Assembly: GCF_003945595.2 (NCBI RefSeq)
Contig: NW_024103874.1
Coordinates: forward strand, 2,676,001-2,740,000
Source of the DNA: Pipra filicauda
Lineage: Eukaryota; Chordata; Aves; Passeriformes; Pipridae
Direction: 5' to 3'
Length of the DNA stretch: 64,000 bases
In this document: positions 38,525 through 51,961 of the stretch, one piece after another
How the letters are laid out: every line of letters starts with the position of its first letter
Position numbering within the stretch: position 1 is the stretch's first letter
Program-made: the position numbers and the translations under genes
The notes under the pieces: model-generated
Database searches by the model: none
Seen by the model: the letters and a program-made list of their open reading frames with translations, nothing else
Told to the model about the DNA's origin: nothing

Positions 38525-39513
38525 GTACCCACAGCCTCGTGGCCACAGGGGGGCATGAGGACAGTCACTGCATGACATCATTTCGCCTGGGACGTGATCC
38601 TAGCCTGTTATTGGTGTTTTCAGTGCTCCTGCAGCTTGGGTTTGCCTTCCCTCCTATGGCACTACTTGGAACATCCATCCCTGGTTTAAGTGCTTGATTT
38701 GGCAGTTACTTCACAGTGTGCTCTTGCTTTATAAGGAGGCTACTGTGGCATGGAAGTAGGTTTTCAAACAGATAGAATCATGTGATAATCCTTGACCCAT
38801 TGCAAAGGAAAATCTCCCCACAAGACACCAAGTCAGAGTAGTGAAGGCACATCCTGCTCTAAGTCCCAGCACCCCACACATGAGGAGTGCTGCTGTTCCA
38901 GGCTGTGTCTCTTGGCTTACATGGCAGCACATACAATATCCATTTGTAACACAAATGCTTTTGTGGGAGTACACTGGGTACTTTATCTGGCTTTCATTAT
39001 AAGCTCTCCTGTATATTAGAGGAGGAAAGAGATAACCTTTTCCTCCTCGAGCTTCGGAATTAAGTTGGTATAATTTCTTATTTCCATAGCGGCTGTTGCC
39101 ATGGGGAACAGACTCATACAACATTATTTCCAGGTCCTGTCGAACCTTTGTCACAATCATAAAATATCAGAGTGGTAATATTTCATGCCAGGTATGTTTT
39201 ACATTAGAAGGACGTGCTGTTGTGGATTTTTTAGTCACAGTATATCTTGTGACTATATACAAAAGAAAAACATCAGTCACCAGTCACCAACCTTCCATAT
39301 CTTATTTTAGTGGCAGAGACAGCAAAGCAGATCCACATTACCCATGCTCAGCACAGTCTTGAGAATGCCATCCTGTGTTGGCCTGTGCTGAACTCCCTGC
39401 CCTGCCCTTTACGAGCTACAGGACATTCCGCTCATTCACATATAACGATAAGTTTCTGCTGTGGCAGTAAAACAGTCTTTGTGAAATCTGGGCTGTGCAT
39501 CTTCCACCCACAG
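38525..39513 (+). other. PHACTR3 intron, 989 bp, phase 2
   Basis: GT-AG intron (GTACCC to CTTCCACCCACAG). I see no repeat or additional exon in it. Confidence 0.85.
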
Positions 39514-39761
39514 CTTCCATGGAAGAGAAAGCAAAGGCTCTCCAAAAAAAAGAGTGGATGTGCGTCCATCCAGAACATCCAGCATGGAGCGCAACAAGGA
39601 GAAGGAGAACTCCCTGAGTTACAGCAGCGACTCAGAAAACAAGAGGAACTCAGTTAAAGAGTCAGATGAGAACAAAGAAAACATGATCATGAACTCAGAG
39701 CTCAAGGAAGACTCTGTTTTTTATCAGGATGAGGAAGTTTTGAATGACTCCATTATTTCTG
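39514..39761 (+). CDS. PHACTR3: PHACTR3 coding exon (Ser/Asn/Glu-rich linker before RPEL)
   Basis: A 248-nt exon, phase 2 in and phase 1 out, between CCACCCACAG and GTAAGG. It encodes residues 295-377. These open with SFHGRESKGSPKKRVDVRPS, matching human PHACTR3 SFQGRESKGSPKKRLDVRLS, and continue RTSSMERNKEKENS. They end with ESDENKENMIMNSELKED and SVFYQDEEVLNDSIISG, which align with the human ESEENKENLIINSELKDD and DEEALNDSIISG. The KKRVDVRPSRTSS stretch is basic and resembles a Ser/Thr kinase recognition context, while the rest is strongly acidic and polar and likely disordered. The last G forms a split Gly codon with the next exon. Confidence 0.96.
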
Positions 39762-40000
39762 GTAAGGAAAGTCACTTCTATTCTAAAGGTACACTACCAG
39801 AGCCTAACAGAGTGCTCTAAACAAGGCAGCAAGGAACAGAAAGTACAGAGAAGTGTCAGTTCCTCTATTGTCACAGCAGCTGTTTAAAGGAATCTTGGTG
39901 AGAAGCTAAAGTTAGATTTCAGTCATAATGATTGTGATCGTGTTTGTCTTGCCAGGTACTGCACACTAAGCTGATGTTGAGGGTTGTGCTGGTAAGACAT

Positions 40001-40125
40001 CAGTGTGCTTTACTCGGTGCAAGCTGGGCCATTCCCAAGGCATTCCCGGGCTGGACACAGTGTGCTTTACTCTCAGTTCCTCGGTGCAAGCTGGGCCATT
40101 CCCAAGGCATTCCCGGGCTGGACAC
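40001..40125. repeat. Imperfect tandem duplication, units of about 57 and 67 bp
   Basis: The block starting CAGTGTGCTTTACTC at 40001 recurs at 40058. The core TCGGTGCAAGCTGGGCCATT, followed by CCCAAGGCATTCCCGGGCTGGACAC, is identical in both copies (starts at 40014 and 40081). The second copy has ten extra bases (TCTCAGTTCC) inside it. The near identity suggests a recent local duplication. Confidence 0.9.
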
Positions 40126-42850
40126 TGGGCGGCACTGCTGGTGCCAGCATTCACTCAAACGCAGCCTGTGCGTTTCTGAGAGGAGGGAGAGGTGCAGCAG
40201 TGACAGGGACAGCGCCAGAACGACTCCCTAACAATCTCCAGATTCCTTCTAGTTTGAAAAAATCTGGGTTGGTTTCCAAGTCAGGGAGTAAAACTATCCA
40301 TTAATCCAGAGCTGTTTGCAGTCAGGGCACTGCCTTAACATGTCACCCGCTCTCTGCCACTGCCACCAGAGGCAGAGCAGCAGTGCCACAGCCCCCTGCC
40401 TACAGAAGATTGGTACAGACAGGTGAGGAATCTTACCTTGGCTTTCCATCACCATCCTACTCAATAAATCATTATTTGAAACATCTAAAAACACAAGGCA
40501 AGACAGTCTAGTACGTGAGCTTAAATATCAATGTAACTATAATTTAGTCCACAACTGATAATTGGTGTAATCAAGGTCCTTGCAGCATCATGTAGTGTTA
40601 GGATTTGTTTTTTACTTGATAGAAAGAACAGCAAGTATGATAGAAAGGACAGTACAGATACAGGAAATTGAATGTCATGATTCAACTGAATTAAAACAGG
40701 AACTTTTCTCAGGAACCTGCAGCCCAAACATGAAAAGGGTGTGAATTGCCCAAACATTCCTTGTTGACCTGGCTGAGCTGCCATAAATCAGGAAACAAGC
40801 CAAGATCCTGGCTGAGATAGCTTGGTCATGGGGCAGACTGGCATTGAACCTGCATGACTGCCCAGGAAAAATAACCCTTAGGAAAAAAATACTTAAATGA
40901 GGGTATTTGCAGGTTCACTTTCTACTGAGATAGGTATCAGGAAGGAGTTTGCCTCAGGATGCTAAAAATGGATGTGGGGAAAACTAGTTTGGGGCTTTAT
41001 TTTCTTTTTATTCTCTGGTTTAGTTTTATTTATTTGTTTATTCTGAAACATCAGCTCTGGGTTTCTGCAGTGGGTGGAATAACAGACCTGGCCTGGTCAA
41101 GTGGGTTGGTCAGGATGAAAGCACATGAATGGCAGTTTTGGAGCATGTGTTCCTGAAGGGGGGAACATCATCTGCCTCTTTCCACTTTCTTGGGCAGGCA
41201 TTATTTTTCAGGAATTAACCCAATTGGTCAGGCAGTGGGAATGGCTCCTCAGACTGGCAGATCAGCCTGATCCAGATCTCTTGCATTTTTATTTGGTGAA
41301 ACACTCTCCAGATTAATCAGTGCTCGGTGCATTTGGACCATGGGAGTGGCCATGGCATGAGCCTTTCAGAAATGCTGACATCTGGATGGAGGGAGCACAG
41401 CTTATCCTGAGTGGGTTATATGCTCTCTACCATTCAAATAGGACAGCAGGATTTGGGTTAAACTTGAGATTTTTCAGATATGATTTGTGTTTTTAATTTC
41501 CCAAAGTAGTAGGCTCTCTCTTAGAGTGCAACAGAGCAGCCTGGGAACAGTCAAACCTGAAAACATGTTCAGGGATACCCAGGAGTTTTCCAAATGTCCT
41601 TCCGAAGGAGTTCTGGTGGTCCCTGTGCACTGCAAACGCCCACTCTGCACCCACTCCCAGGGAGGCTGAGGCTTGAAAACCTTGACAGAGTTTCAAGTCT
41701 GTGGCTTTGTGAGCCAAATGTTTCTGATGGAGTCAGAGTTCAGTCAGCAGAAGGCTCTGCATGGCATCAGCCAAATCATTTAACTTCTTTACCCATCTGT
41801 TAAATGTATAAGTACCACTTCAGAGAGGGCTGTGTGGTTTAATTTAATTAATGTTTCCAACAGACTTTGAAAGCATTCAAAGGAAGGTGCTAAACAAGGG
41901 CACAGCTTTTAGACTCTAAAAGGGGGTTTGAGCTCATTATGGTTTCTAAAAAGTTTAGTTTGAAATCAATGCAACTATCAAGAGACTTGTTGCTGCTCAC
42001 ACAGGGAGACCGTAACTACTGTGCCCCACCTTCCCAAGAGGTATGTGTGGGAAGGAGTATAAACTCCTCCCCTCTGCATAAAGAAATTCGAGATCAGTAT
42101 GATAATAACAATATCCCTAGCAAACAAACCCCCAGTATTTGGGAAGGAGGATCTGTTTAGGATTTAGAATCTTGCCGACCTCCAGAGCACCCTTTAAAAA
42201 TAGACTTTAATCCTATCTCAAATGCCAAACAAAAATACCAATTAAATGTCATTTTCTTTAAAAAGGAGGTGACCTTTTGTAAAAAAGGTGAAACATTAAA
42301 TTAAAAAAAAAAAAGCCCTTTAAAGTTAAAAGGGACCAAAACAAATTAACCTCCTGTTACACCCTAAGCTCCCAAGATGAAGCAAATATAAAGACTTAAC
42401 TGTAGGTCCTGACAATGCACCAAACCCTGTGTGACTGATGCTGCTCTGCAGGGACAATGTCCACACTGCTGAAGCCCTGGACAGCACAGCAGCAGAGGTG
42501 AGGAGGGGTCTGGTGTAAATTTTCTTGCCTACAACCCACCTGAGACACAATTGTTGAAGGACTGCAGCCCTACCAGTACAACCCAGCAGCTCACTGGTTT
42601 TAATAGCACTTCCCTCTTCTTTTGTCCCCATCACAAACAAGCTCCCCCTCATCAAACATGGGCATCAGCCCACACTTCCAGGGTGCATTTGCAAATACAG
42701 CTGGCTTTCTACTTCACAGAGCCTTCCGAACACATGGCAGAATGGCTTTATAAGCTCAGGAGGGAAATTTTCATTTCTTAAGCCTTCTGAAGACTAAAGA
42801 GTTACACCAGAGAGACAAACACCTACACTCAAACACAGTTCCCTCTAATG

Positions 42851-42872
42851 AGAGTGAAAGGAGAGTGAAAGG
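42851..42872. repeat. 11-bp direct duplication AGAGTGAAAGG
   Basis: Two exact adjacent copies at 42851-42861 and 42862-42872. Each contains GTGAAAG, a word resembling PRDM1/IRF-type binding sites. The regulatory role is only a possibility. Confidence 0.6.
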
Positions 42873-43896
42873 GTGTTTTAATGTCGTCAGAGGACTCAAC
42901 ACTCAGCACGCTCTACTCAAAACAGTTGCTGTATGTTCTGCTACCAACAGTTCCTTTGTAATGGCAATGTTTAGGTTGTCTGGTTTGATGGAAACAGTGT
43001 CTCATATTTTTACAATAAGCACAACAGATCATGGAATCACAGTAAGTATTTGTGTCTCTTATTGCCCAAATATCCAATTAAGTTGCCACCATTCTGCAAA
43101 TCATCATAAAAAATGGTCTTTTTTTTCATTCCTTGGAACATTTGCCCCTGCTGTCTTCAGAGGGAAAGGTCTGATGTCAATAGGGTAGTATTGACTGCTA
43201 AATGAAATCCTGTTGTGACACACTGTCACACTGGACAGGACGAAGATGTACACAGTGGTTGACTTTTAGTGCTGCAGTTACACACAGTATCTGATCACAG
43301 TTCATATTTTCTAATTTCTGATGTCAGAAAACCAGAATGACGTTTAACATATGTGTATATTATATACATTATACATATACACACAGACATGCCAAGCAAC
43401 AACTTCCACTGTTTCAGTCACCAATATCTATTCCTGGCTATACTGGTGACTCAAAGAGGAAAATGTACATGTCCCAGTCACTCCTGCCACGGAGCAATCC
43501 AGTCCTTTTGCAAAGGAACAACTCTGTGGTTCAGAAAAGAGGGATTGCTCAGGGTTACAGAGATGGTCAGAGGACTGTGTCAAAATGCAGAGTCTTTGAC
43601 TTCTGAACTAGTGACATGAATCACATCTCAGCTGCAAATAATTTTCACTGGAGAGCTCTGCCTGGTTATCATGGATAACAAAGATAACAGAGGAATATGA
43701 TCCTTCTGCATTTGTAGGGTGATGTGTCTGAGCCCTGCTCAGCTGTAGTGCTCCTTACTTACATTAGTGTGTACAACTGCTCCTTGCACACTGACGTACA
43801 CAACACTGTCACTCTGATATTCCTGCTCTTCAAATATTCCTGTTTCATTCCCAGGATCTGTCTTTCTAATAACTTTCTTTTCAATGCATGTCCCAG

Positions 43897-44050
43897 GTAC
43901 TTTGCCAAGAAAATGCAAGAAAGAACTGCTGGCAGTAAAACTACGGAACAGACCAAGTAAGCAGGAGCTGGAAGACAGGAATATTTTCCCGAGGAGGACA
44001 GATGAGGAAAGACAGGAAATCCGGCAGCAAATTGAAATGAAACTCTCAAA
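43897..44050 (+). CDS. PHACTR3: PHACTR3 coding exon (first C-terminal RPEL repeat)
   Basis: A 154-nt exon, phase 1 in and phase 2 out, between ATGCATGTCCCAG and GTAAGT. It encodes residues 378-428 plus two bases of a Lys codon. The sequence TLPRKCKKELLAVKLRNRPS, continuing to KQELEDRNIFPRRTDEERQE and IRQQIEMKLS, is identical to human PHACTR3 as I remember it. It contains a full RPEL motif, RPSKQEL at 396-402, followed by the usual helix. In this family the RPEL repeats bind G-actin and compete with PP1 binding at the adjoining C-terminus. Only the first C-terminal repeat is in the window. The remaining repeats and the PP1-binding tail, about 115 residues in human, must be encoded by exons further right. 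This is the most conserved exon here. Confidence 0.97.
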
Positions 44051-45772
44051 GTAAGTGTTGGGAATGAGAACAGGGAGGAACCTCCCTTTGCAAGGGAGTG
44101 TCCTCTGAGTCCTGTCGGATGAGACACTGTGACCCACCCCCAAGTCCATGCACAAACTGATACAGCACATTTTCAGCTGTCAATCAGCCACAGGAAAAAA
44201 ATAAATCTTAACTCTTCAGTCAGGATTGCCTTGATTCCAACAGAAACCAAGACAGAAGTCAGTGTGGGAGACAAAATTCTGCCAAATCTACCTGCAGCCC
44301 CGCTGATGTAATCAAGATTTTGAGGTCCTGCTTTAACAAAAAGAGTAATATAATTATTTATTAACCTGGTTTGGCTTTGTCAGCACTAGCTGAATTTGCG
44401 GATAAAGGCAATCATTACAGCTACTTGCACAGGGGAAAGCTGCTGTATTGGTGGCTGCATTGGTGCTTTAAGGAAGAGGCAGCATTGCCCTCACCTGGGG
44501 AAGGTACCTGTGTCAGTCCAGCTGCAGGCACAGCAGGATGGTCTGGTTTTCATCAGTAACCAGGGCAACAGGGTAGTGCTGTGAGAGAAAAAGCATCACT
44601 GTGGCTTGTAGCCTAAAGGAAAGATTTAAGATGACTGTGAGGCTCAGACTGCACCATTTGGTTTGTGTATGTCTGTTTTTTTTGAGAGTTCCATTTGGAT
44701 ATCTGCAAACATGAATATTTTAGATGAGACAAAGTGGATTGTTAAATAATCTGTGCTCTGTCTGCCCACACTGGGACAGTGAGCGCTGCTCACCGCCAAA
44801 ATGCTTGGAATCAAATTGAGAAACATGAATAGAAGTTCATTTTCAAGGCTTATTAAATATTAAATATCTCAGGCCTCTCCTGAAAGAAACATTTATTGAT
44901 ATTTAGACTAGCTCATTCATGTGTGTGTGCTTTTGATTAAACTTTACCTCAGGGGACAGGGAGTGAGAAGCACACACATGGATCAGAGCACGAGTCCTGA
45001 GGGACCAGAGTTTGTGCAGGAAAACATCCCTGCCAGCACCACGCTTGCCCTCAGCTGAGGAACATGCTGTTCAGTGAACAGAGATGAGATTTTGGGTGCC
45101 CTTCAGGGTGCCCCTGCCCCTGATGGAGTCACTGCCTTCCTCCAATCTCAGTGATTGCGTGACAGCACTTTGCTCCCAAAGGAAAATGGTGCCTCGTGCC
45201 AGTGACTGCACAAGGCAGTGCAGATGCCAGACCCTGTCACAAAAAACATGTCCATCCCATACAAGTAGGAAAGATCCTATTACAATTTGCTTTAAGTTCC
45301 AAAAATTACAGGCAGAGCAAATCACAGACGTGTCCCATTAATAACCATCGGAAGGAAAGCATCACGGCCCTGGACCATCTGGATCCTGCAAGCCTGTGTA
45401 TTCATTGCAGGGGAATATTTAAGCTGCACTGCAATATTGCTAATTCCAGTATTATGGCCAGTCAATTGCTCATAAAATCTCTTCACAGGTCAGGAGCTCA
45501 ATTTGATTGCTCTAAAATACACAAAAAATGGTTTCTGCCCCAGTGCATCCCTAAAACCAAGTTCACCTGTCACAAAGTATTCACTGAATGAGAAGGTTAT
45601 GTCACATCCAGCCATATCTCACACTGCTGAAATGCCTAGAAGGTCCCATCTCGTTTCAGTCCAGCCTGACTTCTGTTAGTGTGAAAGGTCTAATGGAATT
45701 GCAGCTGCAGGTGGTATAACTACAGGCTTTATCCCTTTCTTTTCATTTATCATTTAGCTTACTTAATGAGCA

Positions 45773-45794
45773 AGGAATTCCTAAGGAATTCCTT
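45773..45794. other. Compound palindrome built on GGAATTCC
   Basis: AGGAATTCCT (45773-45782) is directly followed by AAGGAATTCCTT (45783-45794), each a perfect palindrome. The two together are almost self-complementary. A third AAGGAATTC occurs about 40 bases further on. The repeated GGAA/TTCC cores look like paired ETS-type half sites, but function is unknown. Confidence 0.45.
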
Positions 45795-48700
45795 TCAAGG
45801 GTTCATGCCTGAAGTCAAATGTCAAGGAATTCAAAAGGAAATTGCTGGACAGGTGAAGGCAAGGGCTGGTCATGACCAGGAAGTGTCTATAGGGGAATGC
45901 AGGGAAGGGACCCCCCACGCTGTCTGCTCTGGTTTTGTGGAACAATCTGTGGGTGCAGCCCATTGATCTCATTGGTGATGTCTAGAGGTTGGCTAAAAGC
46001 CATCTTTGTTCCAAGTGCTGGAAAACATGCCTTCATTTAGCTCCTTCTTCCAGGAATGTGGAATACTGAGCGCATTTCGGGGAACAGACGGTACAGAGAT
46101 TGCTGGAATAGCCAGGAATGGCAAAACAGATTGGAAGCCCTCTCCCACACAACTTCCAGCACATATGTGGGCTGGCAGAGCTCAGCTCAGCTCTTAACTC
46201 ATCCACCAGAATAGACATGAGCATGCAGACAAGCTCAGGTGGTGGATGCATCAGGAAAATATTTACACCAGGAAAAGCAAGTAGGTGTTCAAAAATACCC
46301 AACCACCAACCAACCAAGTAAAAATGGGTATTGGTAAAGGCCAGAAAGTCAGAGCATAGAGGTATCCCTCTGGAACTTCTGACTAGGACTCACCCCACAA
46401 AACCCAGACCACCCCAGAGCCCCCACTCAGCACAGTCTGGCAGCAGCGTGGAAATGGAACCACGCTGGGAAGAGTGAAATTCTTGGATGAGATTTTGAGG
46501 TCTTTACATTCATTCATTTCACTGGTACTTGTGCAGCATAATCTCTGTGACAACTTGGGAGTTTATAGCTAAGGAACTTACTGCTGAGTGCTGAGGTGGG
46601 AAGTACAGAGCAGGAAATGGGATCCAGTAGGAATGTCTGCTCTCTGTAGGGTTTTGCCACTACCTGTGCAAGTGAGAGCATGTTCCTGCTGCCATAGTAG
46701 TAACACTTGATAACAGCAAATCGTGAATCCACGTGTCCCATCAGGTTATAGACCTGTTCTTTAGCACAAAAAAATAATGTATGGGCAGATAAGTGAGTAG
46801 TTATTCAATAGCTGTTGGCATAAGAAGAGCAAGAAAACAAGATCAATATTTTTCAGCACAGTTGTAGGATTTGCTGTCTAGCAAATTGCCTCAGTCCCAC
46901 AGCTAACACAGCCTAGCTCTGTACTCTGGAGGAAAAGCTGTGCTGACATACCTAATGTGCAAAATACATCAAATAATAGTGTTTATGTAACTTCAGAAGT
47001 GGGGAGACAAAAGAATAACATCTTCTCAAAACCACTGTATTTTTAAACGGTTCTGGTTGTAACACATTTCAACAGTAGCTGTGAGCCTGCTGAGAAAATC
47101 AACTCTCTGCTATCACTCTGATGAGTGTTTATGAAGTCAAAGCTAAAATCCCTTTTTTTCTTCACTTTCCCACTTATTCCATCTCAAAAGAGAGACTGAG
47201 GAGTTCTATCTTTTGAGCCAAATTCTACTTTTACAGCAGTGCAAAATCCACTGACTTCAGTCTTATTGACTGACAGCAGCATGAGGATTCCAGGAGTCAT
47301 TTATGTGCATTGCTGCTTTTGGAAAGTGTATTTCCTGTATTTCGTGCTCCCAGCCAATTTAATCTACCACTTGTTGCCGTGGAAACATGCACTTCTCCCT
47401 GCTCCTCCATCCAAGATGGCAAGATTCCATTTTTTCCCAGATTTCCCTATGCTGTAGTGCTTCTCTTAGTGATTCATGCATCTCCAGTTCCCCAAACCAT
47501 GGTGCACACTTGCAATATTCTACTGTGCAATAGGCAACAGGGCTCCCAGCAGGTCTTGGTTCCCATTAGTATGTGCTTGGAGTACAGATAATAAGCCCTC
47601 GATGGAATTCAGTGAATTTGGAGCTCTTTGTGTCACGAGGCAGAAAAGACATTTGCAAGTACAATTATTTGCAATATCTACTTTCTGTCTGACAGGCTCA
47701 TGTTGTTCTAGAGGCGGTTTAAGCTGAAACCTGGGGGAGTAAAATAGTTGCCAGACTGAAGAGTGATGCAGGAAAAGATTGCTTAATTAAATTTGATCTC
47801 TGACTGTTTAGAAAGTTGATGTTTGAGCTGCCTGGGTCGCTGGCGCTTTTCAAGAATGCCTTATATAACCACAGTTAAAGATGCTCCAGTATTACTTAAT
47901 ATTCAATGAATACATGAATTCCTGGAAAAGATTATACTTCATGTTCTCTTTCACCTCCTTGGGTATTTGCATAAGTAGACATGATGTGTTAAGTGGCACT
48001 TCAGAGATTATGGAAACAGGAATTCACATACAGAAATGGGAGGAACGATGGGTTTGTGGACACAGAGCAGAACCAAAACTTGAGCACCTAAAACTGATCT
48101 TTACCACATTGAAAATCTTGGCCTGGGTAAGTGGATCATGCTGGGGCAAGGCTTCTTGGCAAAGCAAAGGGAAAAGCAGGTATCTTTATAAAGTACTTCA
48201 CCGCATCTGGGATCTGTAGTTCTAGTGCTGCCCTGAGGTTCTTGGAGGGGCATTTTCAAGTTGACTTGCCCAGAAACTGCAGCTGTAGCTAAAAGCACAC
48301 TCAGATTAGAGCCTGGTTTGTACCTCAGCCTCAGGTAACAGAGTGTGAAGTTTGCAGTGCTGCTTGAGACAGAACAATACCAGGCTAAGAGCACTTCAGA
48401 TTTGCAGCCTAAAATACAGCCTGACAGTTCAGCACAGAGCCATCACAAAGGAAATGTTACCTACTGATGACACAAAAGCTGTCCTGTTTCCCAAGGATGG
48501 CACGACCAGTGCCACTTCCTCACAGAAATGTCTCATTGCAGCTTTGCTCACTGAAAAGGCATCAGCCCTCCAGATTGAGAGGTTCAGCAGGAAACTGAAT
48601 CCCCAGAATTTTGGGGAATATTTTTTTTACTTTGACCAAAAAGGGGGGGGTGTGCCCAAACCACTAGTAGCCCTAAAGAAGAAGTTAAGTAGCTACTAAA

Positions 48701-51700
48701 CTGAGCCCAGTTTAGAGACTCACTTAAATTCACCTGGAGCTTAGCAATGTTTTTTGATGAAACTCCAACTCCCAGTCATTGCACTTAAAATCAGGGAAGT
48801 ACCCTGATTTCAGAAGGCTGGGAAGACTTGACACAGATTCATTGAAGACAGAAAGGCAAGGGCAGGCACGAAGAACAGCTCAGCTGTCAGCACTAATTAG
48901 CTATGTACAGTTTAATGCTTTTCCTTCTCATTTGGCAGCAATGAGCCAGGTAACATCTCCCTGATGCTAAAAATAACCCCAAGCACAGCGTGGGCGGCTG
49001 TGCAGCCTCAGCTCCTCACATGAGACACGAGCTATTTATAGAGCCAGTTTAATTCTGGGGGCGTGTGTGGAAGCCCAGGGAGTCTCCTGTCTCCTCTGCA
49101 CCAGACAGAAGAACGTGACGGTGGTGGGGGACGAGCTGGGGGCTGCTGTCAGTACGTGCTGCAGGATTTTATTAAGAGCTTCCACAGCGCCTGAGTGCTG
49201 TGTGAGGATTTGGATATTTTTTAAATGTTTTGTCCCTTTTCAGTTATGGCCTCTGCTTTTCAGGTTATAGAAAAGAAAAATACTGTGGGGAAGGGAGAAG
49301 GTGCAAGTGATGGTGAGATTTTTTTTTGCGCTGCCTCCAGGATTTAGATGTCTGGATCCCACAGGCATTAATATTCCCTCTGCCCTTCCTTGGTGTCAGG
49401 CAGTGGCACACACCTAAAATCCCTACTGTGAACACAGTGACAGACAGCACTGGCCTGGTCCAGGGGGCTGAGGTTTTGTGTGTGCTGCCAGAGGTACTGA
49501 GACAGCCTTCAGTGATAAAGATCAGAAGGAAAGGGAGAAGCCTCAACTGTTTTTATCATCTCCAAGCAGTGAGTGAGTTCAGCCTCCTGTTTACAGGGCT
49601 TTTCATGTCCAAGGGAGCATTAGAGGAACTTCAAGTACATCTGTACACGCTGTACCTTGGCTACACTGTCCCCTTGTCTTTAGGGCTGAAGAGCTCTTGA
49701 GAAAGGTTTGTTCCCTTTCAGGTATTACACCCACAAAAATAGAATGATCTTCACTAACACGAATCTCTGGTCAGCAAATAAACCTGACCCCAAGTACAGG
49801 ATCATACCAGGCCCTCTGGATAGAGGCTCTTTAATCAGAGGCACTTGCTTGCTTCAGCAATGAAGCAGTGCTTGCACAATTAATTATGGAGCACCCTGGC
49901 AGCTCTGGGCAAGAGCCGTGATCTGCAGCTGAACCACAAAGAGCAATTTGCTGTCTCAGACCAGCCCACAGCTTGTCTGGCAAGGATTTTTGAACACACC
50001 AATTCATTTATAAAGGGTTGAAACAGGGAGGACTTAATCCTGTGTTATTTTTTTGATTTGAACACATGCACAGGACCCAGAGCTGCTCTCAGGGCAGGTG
50101 TGTTGCGCTAAGGATTCAGCACACACCTCCTGCTGAAAATGGTGGCTGTTTGTGCAAACATGGGGCAGTGTCACTGCAGAGACAGGAACTTCTGCCAGGG
50201 GACAAAATGAAGTTCCAAATTCCCAGGGCACAGCTGATGAAAGATTGTCTTCTGGGAAGACACTATCTCCTCACACTGCTCTGTTCTACTTCTCTGGCAG
50301 TGCTGGGAATTCATAATCAAACATGTTTTCCACAGCACAGTGAAGGCAAGGGCAGCAGGTCAAAGCACAGCAGGCAAGGGAAGAGAGGAGCAGCAGGTGT
50401 AAACATAGATAGGAATATACAGGGCCTTTTCTGGGACACAGAGTCAATTCCTCAAATAGATCTTCTGGCATAAGAGGCACATGTGAAACTAGAAATATAA
50501 AAATCAGAGTTCGGAAAGCTGTAAAATATCACAGGGGAGCATAATTACGTAAATAAACTTACGGGAAAACTGCTAAAGCAAGTGTAAGCAAATAAGGAAA
50601 AAAAACATTTTAGGGAAGAAAAGAGTGCACTTGCTTTGCCAAACCGCCTACAAATGGGAGCATGTGTTCAGGCTCACATCCTTCCTCAGAAACTGGGCAC
50701 CTACATGGGCCTGGAGATCTGGGCTCGAACCCTGTGAAGTGACAAGCAGTCATAAACCAAAATGGAAATGCAGAGAAAGCAAATAACACTCTGTAATGCT
50801 TCACCTTTCACTGGATTATGATTCAGGTCCTTGAGCTAGTTGGAGTCTGCAGCACAAGTAATTACAGAAAGAAATTACTTTAATTTAATTTGCAGAGCTT
50901 AATCGATAGAGACCAAAGTGAGCTGCTCTGGTTGTCACAGTGATTTGTGCAAACCTGACCAGAACAAGGTGCTGAAACAGTTGTGAGCTCCTGATAACCC
51001 AAGGGTTGAGCAGGGAGGGATTCAGACATTCATTCATTCATCCTCTTTGTGGGGATGGTCACTGTGTTACTGAGATCATTTAGGATTAGGGTTTTTTTGT
51101 TCGTTTTCCATTAATGAAATTCAGGAAAAATGTTTTATGCACTTAAAGCCAAGCACTTACTTCACTGTAGTTGGAACAGAAGCCAGATAGGAAGGACAGT
51201 GTGTATCTGAGAGACTATGAACTGGCACAAGTAAAATCTCATCTAGAAAGGGGTTTACCTGCATGGCTTTTTCAGTTTTAACATATCCATTTCGGATGTG
51301 CCACTTGAAAACATGTAAGAACAAAAGAGAGAGAGAGGGGAAGTTTTGCTGTTGTGTTGGTTCTCCTGCCACTTGCCCTTTAAACCCAACCAAATTTAAA
51401 TGCAGACTGGATATAAATGAGTGTCCCCATCAGTGTTGCTGTGAATTGCCTGCAGAATACCTAAGTGGAGAGAAACTTCTCCCACTAAATTTGAAGTGTG
51501 GCTTTTAGTTTGGAGAAGGGAAAAAAGACAAAACTTCCTTACTGTGGGGTGTCAGGTCTGCACACACCATACCTGGAGGGCACATGGCTGTTCCACAGCA
51601 GAGTTAGCGCTGATTTACGGGCAGAGTTGGCAGATGAATCATCTGCACCTTCGCATGAACAACTCGGGCGTATTTTTGGATTCTCTTCCAAGAACTGTCT

Positions 51701-51961
51701 CAGCACATGTGAGGCAAGGAAATTAATTCATATAGAGCAGTTGCTGCCTCTCCAAATACTGTTACTACAGTTTCCTCCTCCTGTGGCTCTGAGCACAACT
51801 TGTGTAGCCTGGTTCATTCAGGATCTTAATTCCTCCAGGAATCAGGCTTGCTGCTTTCATATAGAAAACTGGGTCAGTCTGGCACAGTTTTTACCTTTCT
51901 GAGAGAACTTCAGAGAAGGCAAGGCAGATGAAAAATGAAGGAAATAAACATTTAGAAAATA

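Larger units (their letters stand above)
39762..43896 (+). other. PHACTR3 intron, 4.1 kb, phase 1
   Basis: GT-AG intron (GTAAGG to CAATGCATGTCCCAG). It contains the duplication at 40001-40125 and the 11-bp duplication at 42851-42872, annotated separately. No exon, RNA gene or transposon was recognised in the remainder. Confidence 0.8.

Noticed and set aside
39954..39975. CAGGTACTGCACAC, resembling the acceptor and first bases of the RPEL exon
   Set aside because: The frame does not continue into RPEL sequence. The genuine exon with CAG|GTACTTTGCC is at 43897.
49076..49260. Coding-looking stretch (RQKNVTVVGDELGAAVSTCC)
   Set aside because: Composition resembles coding sequence, but no family is recognised. 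It does not match any remaining PHACTR3 segment, and there is no clear acceptor/donor pair in that frame.
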